Assembly (NCBI RefSeq): GCF_027587025.1
Contig: NZ_JAPPTI010000001.1
Location: 806,001-870,000, forward strand
Length of the DNA: 64,000 bases
Source: Vibrio sp. LaRot3
GTDB taxonomy: Bacteria > Pseudomonadota > Gammaproteobacteria > Enterobacterales > Vibrionaceae
Direction of reading: 5' to 3'
The translations under genes were made by a program, and so were the position numbers. A model generated the notes under the pieces. That model was not told where the DNA came from. It did no database searches and saw only the letters and a list, made by a program, of their open reading frames with translations. Position 1 is the stretch's first letter. Each line of letters begins with the position of its first letter. Of the stretch, positions 28,235 through 38,274 are shown piece after piece.

Positions 28235-28266
28235 ACAGTGCCGCTTTTACGCGGCACTGTTTATTT
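28235..28266 (+). terminator. Terminator of pepN
   Basis: Perfect 10-bp stem ACAGTGCCGC / GCGGCACTGT with a 6-base loop and TTATTT after it, 25 bases past the pepN stop. Confidence 0.85.
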
Positions 28267-28294
28267 ATACAGTTAAGTTGTTTTTGGCTATTCA

Positions 28295-28513
28295 ATGAAC
28301 CATTATTACTTTCGATTAGACATTTCTTATCAAACCTTTCTCGCACATTATTCCGGTGCAGCAAGCTCAGTGCTGGTGACGACGGAAAATGGGCTACGAC
28401 TGCAATTACCTGCCACTCGGTTTAGACCCTTTCTTACGCAAATTGGCCTAAAAGGGCGATTTCGTTTAACAACCGACCAAAATAACAAATTTATAAAGTT
28501 AGAAGTTCTGTGA
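28295..28513 (+). CDS. DUF2835 family small protein
   Basis: A 72-residue protein of family DUF2835, typified by YYFRLDISYQTFLAHYSGAA and RFRPFLTQIGLKGRFRL. These are short, basic, probably all-beta cytoplasmic proteins found in Vibrio, Shewanella and Pseudomonas; the function is unknown. It lies between pepN and gdhB, as a single gene of its own 34 bp after the pepN terminator stem. Confidence 0.85.
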   Translation: MNHYYFRLDISYQTFLAHYSGAASSVLVTTENGLRLQLPATRFRPFLTQIGLKGRFRLTTDQNNKFIKLEVL

Positions 28514-28715
28514 GCGACTGATTTCATAGAAGTTTAAATAGAACATTAGTCACATTCTCAAACATTTTCTCTATTTCTCACCCAAAAGAATTAACCATCT
28601 AACAATAATGCTTTTACAATAAAACGGCATTACCCGTATTAAGCGCTATGCTTACAACAAACATGGTGCTTATAACATCCCTACAAATATAAAAATCTAA
28701 TTGTGGAGTGTGACT

Positions 28716-31700
28716 ATGACCGCGCGTGAAACTCTAATGCCGGTTCTGCTTGAAAAGGTGTATCAACTCATTCAAGACAAACTCGAACTTGCTCAGCGAC
28801 CTCTAGTAACTCAACTTGCTCAACATCTGTTTAGCAACATTTCTCATGATGACCTAGTCGAACGTAATGAATCTGATCTGTATGGTGCTGTAGTCAGTCT
28901 CTGGCATCATATTAATGAAAAAAAAGCCGACGACATTTCGGTGCGCGTATTCAACCCGACAGTAAGTCGCCAAGGTTGGCAATCTACCCACACTATTGTT
29001 GAGATTGTTGTTCCCGACGGCCCATTCTTAGTCGACTCAGCTAAAATGGCACTTAGCCGTTTAGATCTTGCCTCCCATTTGATGCTGCACGGCCCAACAC
29101 AAATCGATCGCGATAAGCAAAATCAGATCATCGCGATTAATGGTGGTGAAGGGGTGATGCAGTCATTGTTCCACATTGAAGTTGACCGTCTAAGTAGCAA
29201 AGAAGAGATGGCTTCTTTGAAACAAGAGTTACTTTCCATTTTGACTGATACCGGTTTGGTGGTTGCAGATTGGAAGAAGATGGTGGATAAACTTTCTGCC
29301 GTTACCAGTGAAGTGGAACAACATAAAGGTAAAATTGAACTTGAAGGGGATCGTTACGAAGAGACGATCGAATTCTTACGTTGGTTGGGTAACCACAACT
29401 TCACCTTTATGGGTTATAAAGAATATGACCTAGTTTCAGTAGATGGTGACACTGAACTGCGTCCAACCAAAGATAAAGGGTTAGGTCTGTTTGCTAACCC
29501 TAACCGAGTGAGAAGTGTAAAACTATCTGACTTCCCAGACTCGGCACGTTTAGAAGCGAAAAAACCATTCTTACTTATCGTGACGAAAGGCAATATTGCC
29601 TCGCGCATCCATAGACCAGCATATACCGACTACATTGGGATCAAGAAATTCGATAAGAATGGCAAGGTGATCGGTGAACACCGATTTACGGGTCTATACA
29701 CCTCAGCGGTGTATAACCAGAGCGTTGCAGGCATTCCGCTGATCCGCGACAAAGTAGAACGGATCCTCAAAGCGAGTTTATACCGTGAGGGATCGTACTC
29801 TTACAAAGCACTGAACAACATTCTTGAAAATTACCCGAGAGATGAATTACTGCAAGCGAAAGAAGAAGAGCTGCTTGAAGTAGGTATGGGTGTTGTGCAA
29901 ATGCAAGACCGTGACATGCTTCGATTGTTCGTGCGTAAAGACCCATTCGGCCGCTTCTTTAGTTGTATGGTGTATGTGACAAAAGATCGTTACAACACTG
30001 AGCTTCGTCGTCAAACACAACGAATCTTTAAACAGTATTTTGGTTGCAAGCAAGAAGTAGAATTCACGACTTATTTCTCTGAAAGTCCGCTTGCCAGAAC
30101 GCATTACATTGTTCGTGTTGATAACAACAACATGGATATTGATGTTAAAGCAATAGAGCAGAACTTAATGGAAGCATCGTCTACATGGGATGATCGTTTG
30201 TCTGAAGCGATCGTGGCTAACTTTGGTGAAAGTAAAGGTTTACCGCTATCGAAAGATTACATGCGCGCATTCCCACGTTCTTATAAAGAAGATGTGATGC
30301 CGGGTTCGGCGGTCGCAGACATCGAACGACTAGAAGCCCTGAGTGATGACAATAAACTCGGCATGCTGTTCTACCGCCCACAAGAGTTAGCCGCAGATTC
30401 AAAAGCTGTACGTTTGAAACTCTATCACCGTGATGAGCCTATTCATCTTTCTGATGTTATGCCAATGCTTGAGAACCTTGGTTTGCGTGTGATTGGTGAA
30501 TCGCCATACGAAGTGCGCAAAGCGAATGGCCAAGTCTATTGGATCCTTGATTTCTCGATGTGGCATAAGAGTGAAGCTAGCGTGGATCTTCGAGAAGCGC
30601 GCGATCGTTTCCAACAAGCATTTGCTGCAATTTGGGCTGGCGAACTAGAGAGCGATGGATTCAACCGCTTGGTACTAGGTGCGTCATTAACTGGTCGTGA
30701 GATTTCTATTCTACGTGCATACGCTAGGTACATGCGCCAAGTTGGTTTCCCATTCAGTCAACAATACATCGAAGATACGCTTAATCATCACCCTGAGTTG
30801 GCAAAAGGTTTGGTCGATCTATTCACTAAGCGTTTTGATCCAAAACACAAGGGCAGTCAGAAAGGGCAAACGGATCTTATTAATGCCATTACCGAGCAAT
30901 TAGATCGTGTTGAAAGCTTGGATGACGACCGTATCATTCGCCGTTACATGGAGATGATTACGGCTACGCTGCGCACTAACTACTATCAGTTAGATGACAA
31001 TAAGCAAGTTAAGCCTTGGCTATCATTGAAACTCAAACCACGTGATATTCCTGAGATTCCACAACCTGTACCTGCGTATGAGATTTTCGTCTACGCACCG
31101 GATATTGAAGGTGTGCACCTACGTGGTGGCAAGGTTGCCCGTGGTGGTTTACGTTGGTCTGACCGTCAAGAAGATTTCCGTACTGAGATTCTTGGCTTAG
31201 TGAAAGCTCAGCAAGTTAAAAATACCGTGATTGTGCCTGTGGGTGCAAAAGGTGGTTTTGTATGTAAACGCCAAGCAGGACTCACTAGTCGTGATGAGAT
31301 TTTTGCTGAAGGCCAACGCTGTTATAAACGTTTTATTCGCGCACTATTGGACGTATCAGACAACATAATTGAGGGTGAAGTTGTACCACCGAAACAAGTG
31401 GTTCGCCATGATGAAGATGATCCGTACTTGGTGGTTGCTGCCGATAAAGGTACAGCGACGTTCTCGGATCTTGCTAACTCTGTCTCTGCGGAATATAACT
31501 TCTGGCTAGGTGATGCCTTTGCATCTGGTGGTTCAAATGGTTATGACCACAAAGCCATGGGTATTACTGCAAAAGGTGGTTGGGAATCGGTGAAACGTCA
31601 CTTCCGTGAGATGGGCATTGATTGTCAAACGACCGACTTCACCGCGATTGGTGTTGGTGACATGGCGGGGGATGTATTTGGTAATGGTATGTTGCTATCC

Positions 31701-33557
31701 AAACATACGCGCTTGCAAGCAGCATTTAACCACATGCATATCTTTATCGATCCAAATCCAGATTCCGCATCAAGCTGGGAAGAGCGTAATCGCTTGTTTA
31801 ATTTGCCTCGCTCTAGCTGGGAAGATTACAACGCAGAGCTTATTTCAAAAGGCGGTGGTATTTTCTCTCGTCGGGCGAAATCTATCGCTTTGACGCCTGA
31901 AATTCAAAAGATGCTGGGCACCAAAAAAGGATCGCTAGCGCCGAATGAGCTAATCAAGATGATCCTTTCTATGCAGGTTGATCTGTTATGGAATGGCGGC
32001 ATCGGTACTTATGTTAAAGCCTCAACGGAGACGCATACTGACGTAGGTGACCGTGCAAATGATGTTCTTCGTATCGATGGTAAAGATCTGAGAGCTAAGG
32101 TTGTTGGTGAAGGCGGTAACTTAGGTATGACCCAACTTGGTCGTATCGAATATGCCCTTGCGGGTGGCCGTGTCAACACTGACTTTGTCGATAATGTCGG
32201 CGGTGTAGACTGCTCGGATAACGAAGTGAACATTAAGATCTTCCTTAATGGCTTAGTTGCGAATGGCGATCTGACCGTTAAACAGCGTAATAAGATCTTA
32301 GAATCGATGGAAGATGAAGTTGGTGAGATTGTCCTTGATGATGCTTACTGCCAATCGGAGTCGATCTCGGTGACCGAACATCAAGGTGTTTCTCTAGTCA
32401 AAGAACAGATCCGCTTTATCCATACAATGGAAAAAGCAGGGCATTTGGATCGCGCTTTAGAATACATCCCAGATGATGAAACCTTGCTCGAGCGCGAAAA
32501 ACAAGGCTTCGCACTGACTAGACCTGAGCTATCGGTGTTGGTTGCTTATGGCAAGATGGTACTGAAAGAGGAATTAGTTGACGATGATATCGCCAATGAT
32601 GAGTTCCACTCTCAACAACTGGTCAATTACTTCCCGTCAGAGTTACGCCGTAACTACTCTGTGCAAATGGATAATCACCCATTACGTGCTGAAATTATTG
32701 CCACGGCACTTGCTAATCAGATGGTTAACGAGATGGGCTGCAACTTCGTGACTCGTTTACATGAAGAAACGGGTGCTAATGTTGTTGATATTGCCAATGC
32801 TTATGCGGCATCCCGAGAAATCTACGGATTAGGGGATGTGTTGGTTGAACTGCGTAACTTGGATAACCAAGCTACAACGCAAGCGCAGTACGACATGATG
32901 TTCTATGTACGCAGAACCTTACGTCGATTGGCTCGTTGGATGATTCGTAATCGTACGGGCAAGCAATCGGTCAATGAGTTGATTGATCTCTATAAAGCTG
33001 ATGTCGACAAAGTTAAAGCAATGCTTGATACCTTGTTGGTAGAAGCTGAAGTCGAAGAGCATAACCAAATGGCACAAGATTGGATTGAGCAAGGGGTCTC
33101 AGCTGTTTTAGCTAATTACGTTGCTCGTTTGTCTAGCCTATACTCGGTACTGGATATATCCACAGTATCCCGTGAAAAAGGCACTTCTGTTGAACAAACC
33201 GCTAAATTGTACTTTAACTTAGGCGATCGCTTGTCGTTGCATTGGTTCTTGAAACAAATTAATAGCCAAGCCGTGGATAATCACTGGCAAGCATTGGCAA
33301 GAGCGGCGTTCCGTGAGGATCTTGATTGGCAGCAACGCCAACTTTCCGCTCAGGTTCTGTCTTGTGGTTGTAAGCCAGAGCAGTTTGATGAAATGCAAGC
33401 GCTAGAAGATTGGCTTGTTACAAATGAAGTCTCGTTGCACCGCTGGGAAAATATTCTCAATGAGTTTAAGGTCGGCTCGGTGCATGAATTTGCAAAATTT
33501 TCAGTCGCTTTGCGAGAATTAGTGTTATTAAATTTGAATTGTTCTGCAAATGAGTAA
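28716..33557 (+). CDS. gdhB: NAD-specific glutamate dehydrogenase, large 180-kDa type
   Basis: A 1613-residue NAD-dependent glutamate dehydrogenase (L-GDH180), which converts glutamate to 2-oxoglutarate and ammonium in catabolism. The N-terminal 700 residues carry the regulatory ACT-like repeats (IEFLRWLGNHNFTFMGYKEY is a typical segment). The catalytic core begins at about 800 with RGGLRWSDRQEDFRTEILGL and VIVPVGAKGGF, and the NAD-binding Rossmann part follows (FTAIGVGDMAGDVFGNGML, VVGEGGNLGMTQ). The C-terminal helical domain completes the protein. The start ATG at 28716 is preferred over an upstream in-frame start because GTGGAG precedes it. Monocistronic with its own terminator. Confidence 0.95.
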   Translation: MTARETLMPVLLEKVYQLIQDKLELAQRPLVTQLAQHLFSNISHDDLVERNESDLYGAVVSLWHHINEKKADDISVRVFNPTVSRQGWQSTHTIVEIVVPDGPFLVDSAKMALSRLDLASHLMLHGPTQIDRDKQNQIIAINGGEGVMQSLFHIEVDRLSSKEEMASLKQELLSILTDTGLVVADWKKMVDKLSAVTSEVEQHKGKIELEGDRYEETIEFLRWLGNHNFTFMGYKEYDLVSVDGDTELRPTKDKGLGLFANPNRVRSVKLSDFPDSARLEAKKPFLLIVTKGNIASRIHRPAYTDYIGIKKFDKNGKVIGEHRFTGLYTSAVYNQSVAGIPLIRDKVERILKASLYREGSYSYKALNNILENYPRDELLQAKEEELLEVGMGVVQMQDRDMLRLFVRKDPFGRFFSCMVYVTKDRYNTELRRQTQRIFKQYFGCKQEVEFTTYFSESPLARTHYIVRVDNNNMDIDVKAIEQNLMEASSTWDDRLSEAIVANFGESKGLPLSKDYMRAFPRSYKEDVMPGSAVADIERLEALSDDNKLGMLFYRPQELAADSKAVRLKLYHRDEPIHLSDVMPMLENLGLRVIGESPYEVRKANGQVYWILDFSMWHKSEASVDLREARDRFQQAFAAIWAGELESDGFNRLVLGASLTGREISILRAYARYMRQVGFPFSQQYIEDTLNHHPELAKGLVDLFTKRFDPKHKGSQKGQTDLINAITEQLDRVESLDDDRIIRRYMEMITATLRTNYYQLDDNKQVKPWLSLKLKPRDIPEIPQPVPAYEIFVYAPDIEGVHLRGGKVARGGLRWSDRQEDFRTEILGLVKAQQVKNTVIVPVGAKGGFVCKRQAGLTSRDEIFAEGQRCYKRFIRALLDVSDNIIEGEVVPPKQVVRHDEDDPYLVVAADKGTATFSDLANSVSAEYNFWLGDAFASGGSNGYDHKAMGITAKGGWESVKRHFREMGIDCQTTDFTAIGVGDMAGDVFGNGMLLSKHTRLQAAFNHMHIFIDPNPDSASSWEERNRLFNLPRSSWEDYNAELISKGGGIFSRRAKSIALTPEIQKMLGTKKGSLAPNELIKMILSMQVDLLWNGGIGTYVKASTETHTDVGDRANDVLRIDGKDLRAKVVGEGGNLGMTQLGRIEYALAGGRVNTDFVDNVGGVDCSDNEVNIKIFLNGLVANGDLTVKQRNKILESMEDEVGEIVLDDAYCQSESISVTEHQGVSLVKEQIRFIHTMEKAGHLDRALEYIPDDETLLEREKQGFALTRPELSVLVAYGKMVLKEELVDDDIANDEFHSQQLVNYFPSELRRNYSVQMDNHPLRAEIIATALANQMVNEMGCNFVTRLHEETGANVVDIANAYAASREIYGLGDVLVELRNLDNQATTQAQYDMMFYVRRTLRRLARWMIRNRTGKQSVNELIDLYKADVDKVKAMLDTLLVEAEVEEHNQMAQDWIEQGVSAVLANYVARLSSLYSVLDISTVSREKGTSVEQTAKLYFNLGDRLSLHWFLKQINSQAVDNHWQALARAAFREDLDWQQRQLSAQVLSCGCKPEQFDEMQALEDWLVTNEVSLHRWENILNEFKVGSVHEFAKFSVALRELVLLNLNCSANE

Positions 33558-33564
33558 ATAATAT

Positions 33565-33590
33565 AGCCCCGTTTATACGGGGCTTTTTTC
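33565..33590 (+). terminator. Terminator of gdhB
   Basis: Perfect stem AGCCCCG / CGGGGCT with a TTTATA loop and TTTTTC after it, directly before pyrD. Confidence 0.9.
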
Positions 33591-33603
33591 TATCGGAGGC
33601 ACA

Positions 33604-34614
33604 ATGCTTTACCGTCTAGCCAGAACTGGCTTTTTTCAACTTGATGCCGAAAAGGCACATGATCTTGCAATTCAAAACTTCAAACGTTTTACCGGCACAC
33701 CTCTCGATCTCTTCTACCGTCAACAACTTCCACATCGTCCAGTCGAATGCATGGGTATTACATTCCGTAACCCAGTAGGTTTGGCCGCAGGTTTGGATAA
33801 AAACGGTGAGTGTATCGAAGCATTCGATGCAATGGGGTTTGGATTTGTAGAAGTAGGTACAGTAACGCCACGACCTCAACCAGGTAACGACAAACCTCGT
33901 TTGTTCCGACTTGTTGAAGCGGAAGGTATTATTAACCGAATGGGCTTTAACAACTTGGGCGTTGATAACCTCATCGATAACGTTAAAAAAGCGAAATACG
34001 ATTGCGTACTTGGCATTAACATCGGTAAGAATAAAGACACCCCAATTGAAAAGGGCGCAGAAGATTACTTAATTTGTATGGAGAAGGTTTACCAATATGC
34101 AGGTTACATTGCAGTAAACATTTCTTCACCAAACACGCCGGGACTACGTTCTCTGCAATATGGCGAAGCACTTGATCAGCTTTTAGCTGAGCTAAAAGCA
34201 AAACAAGCTGAGTTAGCCGAAAAGCACGATAAGTATGTTCCATTAACGCTGAAGATCGCACCGGATCTAAGTGATGATGAAATCAGCCAAATTTGTCAGT
34301 CTCTCATTAAAAACAAGATTGATGGCGTTATCGCGACTAACACCACACTAGACCGCTCTATTGTTGAAGGCATGAAACATGCGAATGAAGCGGGTGGTTT
34401 GAGTGGTCGTCCAGTTCAATCACGCAGTACCGAAGTGGTTCGCCGTTTACACGAAGTGCTTGGCGATATCATGCCAATCATCGGTGTAGGTGGTATCGAC
34501 TCTTATGTATCAGCGAAAGAGAAGTTGATGGCAGGGGCGAAATTAGTTCAGGTATATTCAGGTTTCATTTACCACGGTCCAGGCCTAGTAAAAGATATCG
34601 TTAAAAATCTTTAA
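33604..34614 (+). CDS. pyrD: Dihydroorotate dehydrogenase (quinone), class 2
   Basis: A 336-residue class 2 dihydroorotate dehydrogenase, the membrane-associated flavoenzyme of pyrimidine synthesis that passes electrons to quinones. The amphipathic N-terminal membrane helix ([20 protein letters not shown]), the FMN-site pieces [14 protein letters not shown] and [10 protein letters not shown], the active-site serine loop [14 protein letters not shown] and the phosphate site IIGVGGIDS are present. The start has GGAGGC upstream. zapC comes next, as in E. coli. Confidence 0.96.
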   Translation: MLYRLARTGFFQLDAEKAHDLAIQNFKRFTGTPLDLFYRQQLPHRPVECMGITFRNPVGLAAGLDKNGECIEAFDAMGFGFVEVGTVTPRPQPGNDKPRLFRLVEAEGIINRMGFNNLGVDNLIDNVKKAKYDCVLGINIGKNKDTPIEKGAEDYLICMEKVYQYAGYIAVNISSPNTPGLRSLQYGEALDQLLAELKAKQAELAEKHDKYVPLTLKIAPDLSDDEISQICQSLIKNKIDGVIATNTTLDRSIVEGMKHANEAGGLSGRPVQSRSTEVVRRLHEVLGDIMPIIGVGGIDSYVSAKEKLMAGAKLVQVYSGFIYHGPGLVKDIVKNL

Positions 34615-34626
34615 CAGCTGAATAGG

Positions 34627-34639
34627 GTGACGCTGTCAC
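34627..34639. other. matS site (perfect)
   Basis: GTGACGCTGTCAC, a complete match to GTGACRNYGTCAC, 12 bp after the pyrD stop and before its terminator. Confidence 0.88.
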
Positions 34640-34671
34640 TCTAGATCGGAACAAGTGTTTAAGTGTTATAG

Positions 34672-34708
34672 AAGAGGAGATGAGTCATCATTTCCTCTTT
34701 TTTTTTAC
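34672..34708 (+). terminator. Terminator of pyrD
   Basis: AGAGGA-G-ATGA / TCAT-TT-CCTCT hairpin followed by nine T residues. Confidence 0.82.
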
Positions 34709-34791
34709 CAATCAGTGCATAAACTTTGGCTTAATGTTGGCTGGGTAATAAAACGATTACCTTTATCGACCCAAACATAGAGATTGGAATG

Positions 34792-35337
34792 ATGCTAAAA
34801 CCAAGTGACAAATGGACATGGTACTACGATGACTCGGAGCAGCACCTGATGCTGGATCTGGGCAACGATATGGTATTCAAAACCAACCTTTCTCGAAAAC
34901 TCATTGTAGAGTGTGCAATCGGCATCAACGAATTCTCTGTTGATGACGCATCTGCATTCCAAACTTACAAAGAGCAAATCTCTCACTTAAACCTCAGCGA
35001 ACCAAGACAAGCAGAGCTTGCTCTGTATTGTGTGGCAGCAAAACGATTCCATAAACCGGTCCAACCTAAGAGCTGGTTCTTTGATAGTTTATCAGACGGT
35101 TCGTGTGTTCCTGAGGAAGGCGACTTCGTTAAATTGGCTAACAGCCATGGTGAAGGGGCCTTTATTGTGCTTGAAGTAGGTGATAGCGCAAGCTTGTGTG
35201 CGTCAATTAAATTGGACGAATTCAATCTAAATGGTCACAAATCGCTTCAGTTTGGTCAAGCGATTAAAGTGATGCATGACCGCATGAGTGTTATCAATCA
35301 TCATTTCTTGGTTCAGCCAATGGCATTGGTTGGCTAA
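34792..35337 (+). CDS. zapC: Cell division protein ZapC
   Basis: A 181-residue FtsZ-ring-associated protein, which promotes bundling of FtsZ filaments. It aligns along its length with E. coli ZapC: KPSDKWTWYYDDSEQHLMLDL for [21 protein letters not shown], then SEPRQAELALYCVAAKRFHKP and PKSWFFDS. Two ATGs (34789 and 34792) are adjacent; the second gives the family-like MLKPSDKW start. It follows pyrD, as in E. coli, with an independent transcript likely because of the terminator between them. Confidence 0.92.
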   Translation: MLKPSDKWTWYYDDSEQHLMLDLGNDMVFKTNLSRKLIVECAIGINEFSVDDASAFQTYKEQISHLNLSEPRQAELALYCVAAKRFHKPVQPKSWFFDSLSDGSCVPEEGDFVKLANSHGEGAFIVLEVGDSASLCASIKLDEFNLNGHKSLQFGQAIKVMHDRMSVINHHFLVQPMALVG

Positions 35338-35374
35338 ACCTTTCCTTAATTTTGTTCCTTTTGTTTCATTTCTC

Positions 35375-35398
35375 GTCGGCCTAAGTGCCGACTTTTTT
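35375..35398 (+). terminator. Terminator of zapC
   Basis: Perfect 6-bp stem GTCGGC / GCCGAC with a CTAAGT loop and a six-T tract, 37 bases past the zapC stop. Confidence 0.85.
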
Positions 35399-35874
35399 CT
35401 GTCTGTTCACTTCAATCATCACCATTCGCAAGATTAACTCGTCTTCTAAGTCGTTCGATATGAGCCCGATTTGCACCTAGATAGGGTGTCTCATATGTGA
35501 ACAAGCTTCCAATCAAAGCTAAATTTCGTCTTATTTTTACCCACTTTTACCAAGTTGCTAATGGGGCAATTTAGAGAAAGTTCCCCAATTAAGGTGATTT
35601 GGTAATTAAATTACACTGTAAATTGGTGGTTGGTATAGACCAAAATTGATGCGAATAAGCATTCACTATCGCTAAAGCCATTGTTTTTATGTATCGAAGT
35701 TAGGTAAAAGCAGTAGATAGGTTTTGGTGTGAGGATTTACTTACAAAATGGTTGGATATTGCCTAACCAATAGGCAACTAGAGCAATTAAGCAGAGAAAA
35801 GTGTGAATGAGTTAACCCAATCGGCGGTGGGTCAGGTATAATGCGGGGTCATTTTCTACAAACATAAGAACACT
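35399..35874. other. Long intergenic region before rlmL
   Basis: 476 bases without a supported gene on either strand, AT-rich. It contains a perfect inverted repeat TTGCCTA-ACCAA-TAGGCAA at 35759-35777, a dyad TTGGT-AT-AGACCAA near 35629-35642, and a -10 box TATAAT at 35837-35842 that likely drives rlmL. A small RNA cannot be excluded; I cannot see one with a clear terminator. Confidence 0.5.
35837..35842 (+). promoter_or_regulatory. -10 element of the rlmL promoter
   Basis: TATAAT 33 bp before the rlmL start; the -35 region (GTTAAC near 35811-35816) is poor. Confidence 0.5.
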
Positions 35875-37998
35875 ATGCATCAATATCTTGCGGTTACCTC
35901 CAATGGCCTAGAAAATCTATTGGTTGATGAACTTACTAAGCTTGGGATCAGTAATGCAAAGCCAGTACAGGCGGGCGTTAAGTTTAAAGCGACCAACGAA
36001 CAGATTTATCGCTGTTGTTTATGGAGCCGTTTGGCTTCGCGCTTTGTTCGTATCTTGTCGGAATTTACTTGTAAAGACGACATGGACCTATATCTGGCAA
36101 CGTCTGCAGTGAACTGGGCAAATCAATTCCACAGCTCAAAGAAGTTTGTGGTTGATTTTAATGGTACTAACCGTGAGATTCGTAATAGCCAATACGGCGC
36201 AATGAAAGTAAAAGATGCGGTAGTGGATTGCTTTAACAAAAAGAATCTTCCACGACCTTCGATCAGCAAAGATCAAGCAGATCTTCGTATTCACGTTCGT
36301 TTACACCGTGATAAAGCCATATTAGGTGTTGATATGGTCGGTGGTGGCCTGCATCAGCGTGGCTACCGACCAGCTTCAGGTAAAGCGCCTCTACGTGAAA
36401 CCCTAGCAGCGGCCATTATTCAGCGTAGTGGTTGGGATGATTCTAAGCCTTTCCTAGACCCTATGTGTGGTTCAGGCACATTGGTCATCGAAGCAGCAAT
36501 GCTTGCTGCGAATATGGCACCAGGCGTAAAACGCCAAGCTTGGGGTTTCGAGTCGTTAGATGATTATGAGCCTGAGCTTTGGGCAGAGATTAAATCTGAA
36601 GCTGCAGTGCAAGCTCGAAAGGGTGTCAAAAAACTTGACACTAAGTTCTACGGCTTTGACAACGACGAGCGAGTGCTAAAAGTTGCTCGTGAAAATGCTC
36701 GTCGCGCAGGTGTTGAATCGTTAATCCATTTTGAATTAGGTGATGCAGCAACGCTTAAGCGTCCTGAAGGCTTTGAAAACGGTGTGATTGTATCTAACCC
36801 ACCTTATGGTGAGCGTTTAGGTACTCATCCTGGCCTTATTGCGCTATACACAGCATTTGGTGCACAACTGAAGAACGAATTCGGTGGTTGCCAAGCTTCA
36901 ATCTTCTCTAGCTCAGACGAGCTGCTATCTTGCTTGCGTATGCGTGCTGATAAGCAATACAAGATGAATAATGGTGCGTTACCTTGTCACCAAAAGAATT
37001 ACTTTATGACCAGCCGTGCAGCGGAAACTACAGGTGACAATGTCACTGAATCTGCGGTTGCACCGGACTTTGCTAACCGTCTTAAGAAGAATATTGGCAA
37101 AATTGGTAAATGGGCGCGCAAAGAACAACTAGATTGCTACCGAATCTACGATGCAGACCTACCTGAATATAATGTAGCGATCGATGTTTACCTTGATAAC
37201 CTTGTTATTCAAGAGTACGCAGCTCCTAAAGATGTTCCCGAAGAGAAGGCTAAGCGCCGCTTGACGGATATCATTCGTGCCGCAATTCAAGTAACAGGCA
37301 CAGACGCTAACAAAGTTGTCCTAAAGGTGCGTGAGAAACAGAAAGGCCGTTCCCAGTATCAAAAACTCTCTCAAGAGTCTGAGCGACTAGAAGTTAACGA
37401 ATATGGCGTGAAGCTGATTGTTAACCTACATGACTATTTAGATACAGGTTTGTTCTTAGATCATAAGATCACTCGTCGTCGTCTTGGTGAAATGGCTCAG
37501 GGTAAAGATTTCTTAAACCTGTTTGCTTACACGGGTTCTGCAACGGTTCATGCAGCTTGCGGCGGTGCTCGTTCTACAACGACGGTCGATATGTCGAATA
37601 CCTACCTTGAGTGGGCAAGAGACAACATGAAACTGAATGGCCAAGTGGGTCGTCAGCATCAATACGAACAGGCAGATTGCCTACAGTGGTTAGAGAAGGC
37701 GAATGGCAATTACGATCTTATCTTTATCGATCCGCCAACGTTCTCAAACTCAAAACGTATGGAGCAGTCATTTGATGTTCAGCGCGATCACATCCAGCTG
37801 ATGACTAACTTGAAGCGTCTGCTACGTGAAGGGGGAACGATCGTGTTCTCTAACAACAAGCGTCACTTTAAGATGGATTTGGACGCTTTAGCTGAACTTG
37901 GCCTAGAAGCGAAGAACATTTCTTCTCAAACACTACCACTTGATTTCGGCCGTAATAAGCACATCCACAACTGTTGGATCGTGACCCATAAAGGCTGA
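35875..37998 (+). CDS. rlmL: Bifunctional 23S rRNA methyltransferase RlmKL
   Basis: A 707-residue fused enzyme that makes m2G2445 (RlmL part) and m7G2069 (RlmK part) in 23S rRNA helix 74. Order: THUMP RNA-binding domain (1-160), N-terminal methyltransferase with [17 protein letters not shown] and the amino-methylation motif SNPPYGER (about 307), then the C-terminal methyltransferase with [18 protein letters not shown] and [10 protein letters not shown] (about 617). The C-terminus [14 protein letters not shown] matches the family. It contains a perfect matS at 37034-37046. The rlmL-uup neighbourhood is as in E. coli. Confidence 0.96.
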   Translation: MHQYLAVTSNGLENLLVDELTKLGISNAKPVQAGVKFKATNEQIYRCCLWSRLASRFVRILSEFTCKDDMDLYLATSAVNWANQFHSSKKFVVDFNGTNREIRNSQYGAMKVKDAVVDCFNKKNLPRPSISKDQADLRIHVRLHRDKAILGVDMVGGGLHQRGYRPASGKAPLRETLAAAIIQRSGWDDSKPFLDPMCGSGTLVIEAAMLAANMAPGVKRQAWGFESLDDYEPELWAEIKSEAAVQARKGVKKLDTKFYGFDNDERVLKVARENARRAGVESLIHFELGDAATLKRPEGFENGVIVSNPPYGERLGTHPGLIALYTAFGAQLKNEFGGCQASIFSSSDELLSCLRMRADKQYKMNNGALPCHQKNYFMTSRAAETTGDNVTESAVAPDFANRLKKNIGKIGKWARKEQLDCYRIYDADLPEYNVAIDVYLDNLVIQEYAAPKDVPEEKAKRRLTDIIRAAIQVTGTDANKVVLKVREKQKGRSQYQKLSQESERLEVNEYGVKLIVNLHDYLDTGLFLDHKITRRRLGEMAQGKDFLNLFAYTGSATVHAACGGARSTTTVDMSNTYLEWARDNMKLNGQVGRQHQYEQADCLQWLEKANGNYDLIFIDPPTFSNSKRMEQSFDVQRDHIQLMTNLKRLLREGGTIVFSNNKRHFKMDLDALAELGLEAKNISSQTLPLDFGRNKHIHNCWIVTHKG
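37034..37046. other. matS site (perfect)
   Basis: GTGACAATGTCAC, a complete match to GTGACRNYGTCAC inside rlmL, 2.4 kb from the site after pyrD. Confidence 0.87.
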
Positions 37999-38031
37999 TT
38001 CAGTTAGTAAGCGAATAACAAGGAGTTGAGC

Positions 38032-38274
38032 TTGATAACCCTCTATAGTACGCAAGAGTGCCATCTGTGTGAGATGGCATTTGATTTAACCAAACAAGTT
38101 GGCATTAGCCAACGAGTGGAAAAGGTCGATATCGCATTAGATAACGAGCTGTTTCTTCGTTACGGCGTCACTATTCCGGTATTAAAATACCAACAGAGCG
38201 AGCTCAACTGGCCTTTTGATAAACAACAATTACAAATTTGGTTAGACAATAATGGCATTACTTACCATACATAA
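38032..38274 (+). CDS. Glutaredoxin-like thiol protein (DUF836 type)
   Basis: An 80-residue thioredoxin-fold protein with a CxxC active site (YSTQECHLCEMA) and the cis-proline segment GVTIPVLKY. This fits the small glutaredoxin-like DUF836 family found in many gammaproteobacteria; the partner is unknown. Two TTG codons compete as start. The second (38032) is chosen, because AGGAG at 38021-38025 lies exactly 6 bases before it, while the first (38026) touches the AGGAG. The 3' end overlaps uup by 23 bp, so translation is coupled. Confidence 0.78.
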   Translation: MITLYSTQECHLCEMAFDLTKQVGISQRVEKVDIALDNELFLRYGVTIPVLKYQQSELNWPFDKQQLQIWLDNNGITYHT

